From Citricoccus sp. WCRC_4 (GTDB lineage Bacteria > Actinomycetota > Actinomycetes > Actinomycetales > Micrococcaceae), in the NCBI GenBank assembly GCA_026645375.1, contig JAPFFX010000195.1:1-6930 (forward strand): a stretch of DNA of 6,930 nt. The letters are read 5' to 3'. The notes beneath the pieces are model-generated. The model worked only from the letters and a program-made list of their open reading frames with translations, searched no databases and was not told where the DNA came from. The position numbers and the translations under genes are program-made. Of the stretch, positions 1 through 5,991 are shown piece after piece. How positions within the stretch are numbered: position 1 is the stretch's first letter; every line of letters begins with the position of its first letter.

Positions 1-433
1 GCCCGATCCGCAGCAGCTCCAGGCTCGGGCGGTACTCACGGAGGAGCGTCTCCCCGGCCTCCGGGTCGGCGATCGCCGCGAACTCCAGCACCATCGGCAG
101 GTAGTCGGGCAGCTCACCGGACGTGTCGACGAGGAACCCGCTGGCCCGATAGGCCGCCTTGAAACGCGCGAGCACCTCGCCGCGCCGGCGGGTGTCACCG
201 TCGGTCCAGTAGGAGAGGTACAGCGCGTGCCGCCGGGAGAGGTCGAAGACGTCGACGTACTCGCGCTCCAGCTCGCGCAACGGGGTGCGCTCGACGTGGT
301 CGAGGAACGCGTCGAGGTCGTGGACGCGCTGCTCAGCGAGGGCGGACCGCACCAGCGGCACCCGGGCGACCAGCTCCTCGTCGGGATAGCCGAGCAGGAG
401 TGACGCCGCCTGGCGGACGACTCGGCGCCTCAT
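1..433 (-). CDS. narJ: NarJ, nitrate reductase assembly chaperone (5' part, runs off the window)
   Basis: NarJ is a cytoplasmic chaperone of the TorD/NarJ family. It binds apo-NarG, helps load the molybdenum cofactor and Fe-S cluster, and holds NarGH until it docks on NarI; it is not part of the final enzyme. The 144 visible residues begin MRRRVVRQAASLLLGYPDEE. They carry the family core YVDVFDLSRRHALYLSY at 59-75, then TDGDTRRRG (77-85) and the segment LPDYLPMVLEF at 108-118, which matches the P-D-x-L-x-x-x-LEF pattern typical of the family. The 3' end lies beyond coordinate 1, so about a third or more of the usual 200-240 residues is missing. The ATG at 433-431 overlaps the narH TGA as ATGA, and GAGGGA at 447-442 is a suitably placed ribosome binding site, so translation is probably coupled to narH. 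Family assignment is firm; completeness cannot be judged. Confidence 0.95.
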   Translation of the reverse strand, partial: MRRRVVRQAASLLLGYPDEELVARVPLVRSALAEQRVHDLDAFLDHVERTPLRELEREYVDVFDLSRRHALYLSYWTDGDTRRRGEVLARFKAAYRASGFLVDTSGELPDYLPMVLEFAAIADPEAGETLLREYRPSLELLRIG

Positions 434-2100
434 CGCGCCTCTCCCTCGTGCCGTGGCGGGAACAGCCCGGGCGGGGTGCCGTTGCCGTCCCAGTTGAGCA
501 GGTTGACCCGGCCGCGCAGGTCCTCGTCGCCCGCAGGCTCGTCGGAGGTCTGCCGCTGCCAGAGTGCGTGGAAGGTCTCGACGGCCACCGGGACCGGACG
601 GCCGCTCGCCTCGCCGAACGACGCCGACCCGTACATGCCGGGACCCTCGTCGTAGTCGAGGGAGCAGCCGATCTCCTCCAGGTCGTGGGCCTGCTCGACA
701 TGTGCCTTGGGGATGACGTAGCGCTCGTCGTACTTGGCGATCGCCATCAGCCGGTACATCTCCTGGACCTGGGCCCCGGTCATGCCGACGGCCCGGGCGA
801 TGGACTCGTCCGCCTCCCGGCCCAGGGTGATGTCCCGCATGTAGGAGCGCATGGCAGCGAGCCTGCGCAGCACGTCCGTGACCAGTCGCGTGTCACCGGC
901 GGTGAACAGCTCGGCCAGGTACTCCACCGGGATCCGCAGCGACTCGATGGCCCCGAACAGGTTGTCGGCGTCCTCGCCGTCGTGGCCCTGGTCCTTGAGC
1001 AGGTCCACCACCGGGGACAGCGGCGGGACGTACCAGACCATCGGCATGGTCCGGTACTCCGGGTGCAGCGGCAGGGCCACCCGCATCTCCTTGGCCAGCT
1101 TGTACACCGGCGAGCGCCGGGCCGCGTCGAGCCAGTCCTCCGGAATGCCCTCGGCCCGCGCCGCCTCGATCACGGCCGGGTCGTGCGGGTCCATCATGAG
1201 GTCGAGCTGGGCCTCGTACAGGTCCTGCTCGTCCGGGACCGAGGCGGCCTGGGTGACCCGGTCGGCGTCGTACAGGAAGATGCCGATGTACCGCAGCCGG
1301 CCCACGCAGGTCTCCGCGCACACCGTGGGGATGCCCACCTCCACGCGGGGGTAGCAGAACGTGCACTTCTCGGCCTTGCCGGACTTGTGGTTGTAGTAGA
1401 TCTTCTTGTAGGGGCAGCCGGTCACGCACTGGCGCCAGCCGCGGCAGCGGTCCTGGTCCACCAGCACGATCCCGTCCTCGGCGCGCTTGTAGATGGCCCC
1501 GGAGGGACACGAGGCCATGCAGGACGGGTTCAGGCAGTGCTCGCAGATCCGCGGCAGGTAGAACATGAAGGTCTGCTCGAACTCGAACCTGACCTTGTCC
1601 TCCGACTGTCTCCGGACCTTCTCCACGATCGGGTCCAGGTGACCGGACCCGGCGGTGCCGCCCAGGTTGTCGTCCCAGTTCGCCGACCAGGAGATCCTGG
1701 TGTCCTGCCCCGTGATCAGTGACTTCGGCCTCGCCACCGGGAAGTCGTCCCCGGCCGGGGCGTTGATGAGGTTCTCGTAGTCGTAGGTCCACGGCTCGTA
1801 GTAGTCCTTGAGCTCGGGTTGCACCGGCGAGGCGAAGATCCCGAACATCTTGGCCAGACGGCCCCCGGACTTGAGCCTGAGGTTCCCCCGCCGGTTCAGC
1901 TCCCAGCCGCCCCGCCACTTCTCCTGGTCCTCGTACCGGCGCGGATAGCCCTGGCCCGGACGGGTCTCCACGTTGTTGAACCACACGTACTCGGTGCCGG
2001 CACGGTTGGTCCAGGCCTGCTTACAGGTCACGGAGCAGGTGTGGCAGCCGATGCATTTGTCCAGTGCCATCACCATGGCGGTCTGGGCCATGATCCTCAT
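430..2100 (-). CDS. narH: NarH, respiratory nitrate reductase beta subunit (four Fe-S clusters)
   Basis: NarH (556 aa) is the electron-transfer subunit on the cytoplasmic side of the membrane, carrying electrons from the NarI haems to NarG. The cysteine pattern is complete. Group I is C16, C19, C22, C26 (CIGCHTCSVTC). Group II is C186, C189, C194, C198. Group III is C219-R-G-W222-R-Q-C225 with C229. Group IV is C246, C249, C261, C265. Trp222 replaces a cysteine in group III, as in E. coli NarH, which gives one [3Fe-4S] and three [4Fe-4S] clusters. The C-terminal nitrate-reductase-beta domain follows at about 375-460, and the protein ends in a hydrophilic tail containing NLLNWDGNGTPPGLFP. It is somewhat longer than E. 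coli NarH (512 aa), mainly in this tail. The MRIMAQ start at 2100 is preferred over the inner ATG at 2091 because AGGAGG at 2116-2111 lies 10 bases before it, and because NarH proteins commonly begin this way. The start overlaps the narG stop by one base. No damage is seen. Confidence 0.98.
   Translation of the reverse strand: MRIMAQTAMVMALDKCIGCHTCSVTCKQAWTNRAGTEYVWFNNVETRPGQGYPRRYEDQEKWRGGWELNRRGNLRLKSGGRLAKMFGIFASPVQPELKDYYEPWTYDYENLINAPAGDDFPVARPKSLITGQDTRISWSANWDDNLGGTAGSGHLDPIVEKVRRQSEDKVRFEFEQTFMFYLPRICEHCLNPSCMASCPSGAIYKRAEDGIVLVDQDRCRGWRQCVTGCPYKKIYYNHKSGKAEKCTFCYPRVEVGIPTVCAETCVGRLRYIGIFLYDADRVTQAASVPDEQDLYEAQLDLMMDPHDPAVIEAARAEGIPEDWLDAARRSPVYKLAKEMRVALPLHPEYRTMPMVWYVPPLSPVVDLLKDQGHDGEDADNLFGAIESLRIPVEYLAELFTAGDTRLVTDVLRRLAAMRSYMRDITLGREADESIARAVGMTGAQVQEMYRLMAIAKYDERYVIPKAHVEQAHDLEEIGCSLDYDEGPGMYGSASFGEASGRPVPVAVETFHALWQRQTSDEPAGDEDLRGRVNLLNWDGNGTPPGLFPPRHEGEAR
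442..447 (-). promoter_or_regulatory. Probable ribosome binding site of narJ
   Basis: GAGGGA on the minus strand lies 8 bases before the narJ ATG at 433, within the last codons of narH. A second purine stretch, GAGAGG at 443-438, overlaps it but is only 4 bases from the ATG. With the ATGA overlap this supports coupled translation of narH and narJ. Confidence 0.6.
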
Positions 2101-5100
2101 CAGTACTGCACCTCCTGGGAGCGCTTGCGGACCACCGAGATGATGTCCCGCTGGTTGCCGGTGGGACCGAGGTAGTTGAACGCCCAGGACAGGTGCGCGT
2201 AACCGCCGATCATGTGCGTGGGCTTGACCAGGATCCGGGTCACCGAGTTGTGGATGCCGCCGCGCCGTCCCGTGGCCTCGGACTTCGGCACGTCGATGGT
2301 GCGTTCCTGGGCGTGGTGGACGTACACGACGCCCTCGGGCATCCGGTGGGAGACGATCGCCCGGCCCACGAACACGCCGTTGTTGTTGACGCATTCCACC
2401 CAGTCGTTGTCCGTCACCTCGATGAGCGCCGCGTCCTGGGCACTCATCCACACCGAGGTGCCACCGCGGGAGAGCGAGAGCATGAACAGGTTGTCCTGGT
2501 ACTCCGAGTGGATGGACCACTTGTTGTGCGGGGTCAGGTAGCGCAGCGAGATGGACAGCTCCCCGCGCTCGCCCAGCTTGGGCTCGCCGAACAGCCGGTG
2601 CATGTCCAGCGGCGGCCGGTACAGCGGCAGCATCTCCCCCATGTCCTTCATCCAGTCGTGGTCCAGGAAGAAGTGCATGCGCCCGGTCAGGGTGTGGAAG
2701 GGCTTGAGCCGCTCGATGTTGACCGTGAACGGGGCGTACCGCCGCCCGCCCGTCTCCGAACCGGACCATTCCGGGGAGGTGATCACGGGCACCGGCGCGG
2801 CCTGGGTGTCCGCGAAGGTGATCCGCTTCTCCTGGCTGCCGGCCGCCAGGTCCACCAGCGGTACCCCGGTGCGCTTCTGGAGGGTCTCGAAGCCCTGCAC
2901 GGCCAGCTCCCCGTTGGTGGTTCCGGAGAACATCAGGATGGCCTCGGCCATCCGCGCGTCGGTGTCCACGGCCGGGCGGCCGGCGGCGGCGCCGGAGTCG
3001 AACACCCCGTGCAGCCGGCCGAGCTGTTCGACCTGCTCGGTGACGTCGTACGTGATGTGCTTGGTCGTGAAGCCCAGCGTCTCCGCCAGCGGCCCGACCG
3101 CGGTGAACTTGTCCCCGATGGCCGTGTAGTCCCGCTCCACGACCTTCAGGTCCGGCAGGTTCCTCCCGGGCACGGCCGGCAGGTCGGTGCCCTTCCACTC
3201 GGGGACGATGCCCCCGGGCTGGGCGATCTCCCCCGGGGTGTCGTGCGTCAGCGCCGTGGCCACGACGTCCCTGCGCACCCCCAGGTGGGTCCTGGACTGG
3301 CGCGAGACCTCCTCGGCGAGCAGCCGGAACAGGTCGTAGTCTGTCCTGGCCTCCCACGGCGGGGTGATCGCCGGGGTGAAGGCGTGCACGTAGGGGTGCA
3401 TGTCCGTGGAGGACAGGTCGTGCTTCTCGTACCAGGTGGCGGCCGGGAACACGACGTCCGAGAGCAGCGTGGAACTGGTCATCCGGAAGTCCGCGGAGAC
3501 CAGCAGGTCCAGCTTCCCCTCGGGAGCCTCCTCGTGCCAGCGGACGTCCCGCGGCCGGGACTCGCCGTGGTCCCGGCCCAGCACGTTGTGATGGGTGCCG
3601 AGCAGGTGCTTGAGGAAGTACTCCTCCCCCTTGGCCGAGGACCCGAGCAGGTTCGAGCGCCACAGCACCAGGGTGCGCGGCCAGTTGGCCTCCGCGTCCG
3701 GGTCCTCCACCGCCATCTGCAGGGACTCGTCCTTGAGCCGGGCGGCGATCCACTCGGCCTCGGTGGCGGCCTCGCCGTTCCCGACGGCGGCCGCGGCCTG
3801 CTCCGCGACGTCCAGCGGGTTCTGGGTGAACTGGGGGTAGAACGGCATCCAGCCCAGGCGGGTGGACTGGGCGATCACGTCCGCGGTGTGCTTGCCCGCC
3901 AGGTGGCCCTCGGCCAGCGGGGACTGCAGCGAGTCCGAGGAATAGCCGTCCGAGCGGAACTGGTCCGTGTGCATGTACCAGAACGCGGTGCCGATCATGA
4001 ACCGCGGCGGACGGGTCCAGTCCGAGGCGGCCGCCATGGCGGCCCAGCCGGTGATGGGCCGGGCCTTCTCCTGGCCGACGTAGTGCGCCCAGCCGCCGCC
4101 GTTGCGGCCCTGGCAGCCGCAGAGCATCAGCAGCGCCAGGATCGCCCGGTACGTGGCGTCCCCGTGGTACCACTGGCAGATGCCGGCGCCGAGGATGATC
4201 ATGGACCGGCCGCCGGAGTCCTCGGCGTTCTTCGCGAACTCGCGGGCGGTACGGATGGCGGCCTCGGCGGGCACCGAGGTGATGTCCTCCTGCCAGGCCG
4301 GGGTGTAGGGGGTGTGGGGGTCCTCGTAGCCGCCGGCCCACTGGCCCGGCAGGCCGGCCCGGCCGACGCCGTACTGGGCGAGCATCAGGTCGAACACCGT
4401 GGTGACCTTCCGCCCGGCCACCTCGGTGACCGGGACCCCCCGGCGGATCACCGAGCCGGAGCCGTCCGCGTCGGTGAAGGCGGGCAGGTCCACCACGGAG
4501 GCGCCGCCGTCGTACCCCGTGGTGTCCGCCACCGACAGCGAGGGCCGCACGCCCTGCAGGTCCAGGTTCCAGCGCCCCTCGTCCCGTTCGTTGTACCGGA
4601 AGCCCACGGAACCCTGCGGCACCACCGGGGTGGCGGCGTCGCGGTCCATCAGCACGGTCTTGAACTGCGGGTCCGCCGCGTCGGCCTCGGCCCCGCCGAG
4701 GTCCGCCGCGGTGAGGAACTTGCCGGGCACCACGGTGCCGTCCGCGCGCTCGTCCAGGGTGACGAGGAAGGGCAGGTCCGTGTACTGCAGCACGTAGTCC
4801 TCGAAGAACGGCACCCGGCGGTCCACGAAGTTCTCCTTGAGCACCACGTGCCCCATGGACATCGCCAGGGCGGCGTCCGTGCCGGCCTGGGCCGGCAGCC
4901 ACTCGTCGGCGAACTTCGTGTTGTCCGCGTAGTCCGGGCTGACGGAGACGACCTTGGTGCCGCGGTACCGCACCTCCGCCATCCAGTGGGCGTCCGGGGT
5001 ACGGGTGACCGGGACGTTGGAGCCCCACATCATCAGGTAGGTGGCGTCCCACCAGTCACCGGACTCGGGCACGTCGGTCTGGTCGCCGAACACCTGGGGG

Positions 5101-5822
5101 CTGGCCACCGGGAGGTCCGCGTACCAGTCGTAGAAGCTGTTCATCACCCCGCCGATGAGGTTGATGAACCGCGCGCCGGCGGCGTGGGAGACCATGGACA
5201 TGGCCGGGATGGGCGAGAAGCCGGTGCACCGGTCCGGACCGTAGGTCCTGATGGTGTGCACGTGGGCGGCCGCGGAGAGCTCGATGGCCTCCTGCCAGCT
5301 GGCCCGCACGAGACCGCCCTTGCCGCGGGCCCGCTGATAGCTGCGGCGCTTGACCGGGTCGTCGACGATGGCCTGCCAGGCCGTCACCGGATCGCCCCCG
5401 GTGGCCTTCTTGGCCTCCCGGTACATCTGCAGCAGCGTGCCGCGGACGTAGGGGTAGCGCACGCGGGTGGGCGAGTACGTGTACCAGGAGAACGCGGCCC
5501 CGCGGGGGCAGCCGCGCGGCTCGTACTCGGGACTGTCCGGGCCGACCGAGGGGTAGTCGGTCTCCTGGGCCTCCCAGGTGATGATCCCGTCCTTGACGTA
5601 CACCTTCCAGGAGCAGGACCCGGTGCAGTTCACGCCGTGGGTGGAGCGGACCACCTTGTCGTGACTCCACCGGTTGCGATAGAAGGCGTCGCCGTCCCGG
5701 CCCCCCTCCCGGAAGACCGCTCGGCCGTCCTCCGTCTCGTCCCATCGGGTGAAGAACCGACCGATGTTGAGCAGTGCCTGAGTTGCCGGACCATCCATGC
5801 CGGGCTTGACCGGGGTCACCAT
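2100..5822 (-). CDS. narG: NarG, respiratory nitrate reductase alpha subunit (Mo-bisMGD catalytic subunit)
   Basis: NarG (1240 aa from this start) reduces nitrate to nitrite in the cytoplasm as part of the NarGHI quinol oxidase. The [4Fe-4S] ligands fit H-x3-C-x3-C-x34-C exactly: H62, C66, C70, C105. The molybdenum ligand is Asp250 in GDQTDVPES, equivalent to Asp222 of E. coli NarG. The molybdopterin oxidoreductase domain fills most of the protein from about residue 105, and the dinucleotide-binding domain (RMHFFLDHDW near 1048, SHRMPEGVV near 1150) closes it. There is no twin-arginine motif or other export signal. The reading frame extends to an ATG at 5882, but the ATG at 5822 is preferred: it gives MVTPVKPG, which aligns with the short VTP-containing N-terminus I recall for mycobacterial NarG, and it sits six bases after a -10 box. 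An inner ATG at 5798 (1232 aa) is the alternative. First gene of the nar operon; the frame is intact and every expected ligand is present. Confidence 0.98.
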   Translation of the reverse strand: MVTPVKPGMDGPATQALLNIGRFFTRWDETEDGRAVFREGGRDGDAFYRNRWSHDKVVRSTHGVNCTGSCSWKVYVKDGIITWEAQETDYPSVGPDSPEYEPRGCPRGAAFSWYTYSPTRVRYPYVRGTLLQMYREAKKATGGDPVTAWQAIVDDPVKRRSYQRARGKGGLVRASWQEAIELSAAAHVHTIRTYGPDRCTGFSPIPAMSMVSHAAGARFINLIGGVMNSFYDWYADLPVASPQVFGDQTDVPESGDWWDATYLMMWGSNVPVTRTPDAHWMAEVRYRGTKVVSVSPDYADNTKFADEWLPAQAGTDAALAMSMGHVVLKENFVDRRVPFFEDYVLQYTDLPFLVTLDERADGTVVPGKFLTAADLGGAEADAADPQFKTVLMDRDAATPVVPQGSVGFRYNERDEGRWNLDLQGVRPSLSVADTTGYDGGASVVDLPAFTDADGSGSVIRRGVPVTEVAGRKVTTVFDLMLAQYGVGRAGLPGQWAGGYEDPHTPYTPAWQEDITSVPAEAAIRTAREFAKNAEDSGGRSMIILGAGICQWYHGDATYRAILALLMLCGCQGRNGGGWAHYVGQEKARPITGWAAMAAASDWTRPPRFMIGTAFWYMHTDQFRSDGYSSDSLQSPLAEGHLAGKHTADVIAQSTRLGWMPFYPQFTQNPLDVAEQAAAAVGNGEAATEAEWIAARLKDESLQMAVEDPDAEANWPRTLVLWRSNLLGSSAKGEEYFLKHLLGTHHNVLGRDHGESRPRDVRWHEEAPEGKLDLLVSADFRMTSSTLLSDVVFPAATWYEKHDLSSTDMHPYVHAFTPAITPPWEARTDYDLFRLLAEEVSRQSRTHLGVRRDVVATALTHDTPGEIAQPGGIVPEWKGTDLPAVPGRNLPDLKVVERDYTAIGDKFTAVGPLAETLGFTTKHITYDVTEQVEQLGRLHGVFDSGAAAGRPAVDTDARMAEAILMFSGTTNGELAVQGFETLQKRTGVPLVDLAAGSQEKRITFADTQAAPVPVITSPEWSGSETGGRRYAPFTVNIERLKPFHTLTGRMHFFLDHDWMKDMGEMLPLYRPPLDMHRLFGEPKLGERGELSISLRYLTPHNKWSIHSEYQDNLFMLSLSRGGTSVWMSAQDAALIEVTDNDWVECVNNNGVFVGRAIVSHRMPEGVVYVHHAQERTIDVPKSEATGRRGGIHNSVTRILVKPTHMIGGYAHLSWAFNYLGPTGNQRDIISVVRKRSQEVQY
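2111..2116 (-). promoter_or_regulatory. Ribosome binding site of narH, inside the narG 3' end
   Basis: The minus strand reads AGGAGG followed by TGCAGTACTG and then the narH ATG at 2100-2098. This is a near-perfect Shine-Dalgarno site, 10 bases from the ATG (8 if counted from GGAGGT). It lies within the last narG codons (Gln-Glu-Val-Gln-Tyr-stop) and decides the narH start in favour of 2100 over the in-frame ATG at 2091. The narG stop and narH start share one base (TGATG), so terminating ribosomes can reinitiate directly. Confidence 0.85.
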
Positions 5823-5834
5823 GGGCCCACTGTA
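5822..5834 (-). promoter_or_regulatory. Probable narG promoter -10 box giving a leaderless transcript
   Basis: The minus strand reads TACAGT (5834-5829), GGGCCC (5828-5823), then ATG (5822-5820). TACAGT fits the actinobacterial TANNNT -10 consensus. Its last T lies exactly seven bases before the A of the ATG, so transcription would start on the start codon itself. No Shine-Dalgarno sequence precedes this ATG, which agrees with a leaderless mRNA, a common class in actinobacteria. The region 16-18 bases further upstream is G+C-rich (GCCGCC at 5857-5852) and has no -35 consensus, so an activator or alternative sigma factor may be needed. The assignment rests on geometry and one hexamer only. Confidence 0.5.
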
Positions 5835-5840
5835 AGCATG

Positions 5841-5894
5841 ACGAGGCCTCCGGCGGCAGACCCCAGTCCTGGGATCGTCCACCGGAGGCCTCGT
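5841..5894 (-). terminator. 54-bp concentric inverted repeat upstream of narG: terminator-like hairpin or operator
   Basis: Arms ACGAGGCCTCCGG (5841-5853) and CCGGAGGCCTCGT (5882-5894) are perfect 13-bp complements. The interior continues the same dyad: 22 of 27 base pairs across the 54 bp match, ending in an inner palindrome CCCAG-TC-CTGGG (5862-5873) that shares the centre at 5867.5. In minus-strand RNA two further positions (5854/5881 and 5861/5874) become G-U pairs, whereas the plus-strand RNA would have A-C mismatches there. This favours a hairpin in RNA read through from the symporter gene, that is, a terminator. No clear U-run follows (CAUGCUUACAGU), so a classical intrinsic terminator is not certain. 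Each arm also contains the 8-bp palindrome GAGGCCTC, so the element could instead bind a regulator of narG. It ends only 6 bp from the narG -10 box. Confidence 0.6.
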
Positions 5895-5921
5895 GGTGGG
5901 CGGTGGTTCCCCGTTTCGTCA

Positions 5922-5983
5922 CCTGACCGGGGGTTTCCGGACCATTCAGGCCCGTGCGCGTGCCCTAATTGCCCCCGGTCGGG
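5922..5983 (-). terminator. Hairpin just downstream of the symporter stop codon, possible terminator
   Basis: Arms GACCGGGGG (5925-5933) and CCCCCGGTC (5972-5980) pair over 9 bp. After one mismatch two more pairs extend the stem to 5922/5983, giving 11 of 12. The 38-base interior holds a second hairpin: in minus-strand RNA CGGGCC and GGUCCG pair around a UGAAU loop (5954-5938), with one G-U pair. The outer stem starts 8 bases after the symporter TGA, a usual place for a terminator, but there is no U-tract after it. It may act with the stronger hairpin at 5841-5894 to separate the symporter and nar transcripts. Confidence 0.4.
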
Positions 5984-5991
5984 CCCGCGGA

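Noticed and set aside
1..433. Different alanine codon use in narJ (GCG in 8 of 15 visible Ala codons) compared with the GCC-leaning narG and narH, suggesting a recombination junction.
   Set aside because: Only 144 codons are visible, I did not count narG and narH fully, and the ATGA overlap with narH argues for an undisturbed operon.
400..1722. Open frames on the plus strand opposite narH (400-1722, 851-1354).
   Set aside because: Both are shadows of the narH frame with biased composition and no motif; every Fe-S ligand is found on the minus strand.
2101..5052. Upstream open extension of the narH frame through narG, which would make a 1540-residue protein.
   Set aside because: The stretch before 2100 translates to Gly/Arg/Pro-rich sequence with no family likeness. 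NarH homology begins exactly at 2100, where there is a good ribosome binding site.
5823..5882. A longer narG beginning at the ATG at 5882.
   Set aside because: The added 20 residues (MDDPRTGVCRRRPRHAYSGP) come from the palindrome sequence, resemble no NarG N-terminus I know, and would place the start inside the hairpin and upstream of the -10 box.
5056..5922. A minus-strand frame of 288 codons overlapping the narG 5' end and intergenic region.
   Set aside because: It is out of frame with narG, low-complexity, and would run through the palindrome; no motif or start signal supports it.
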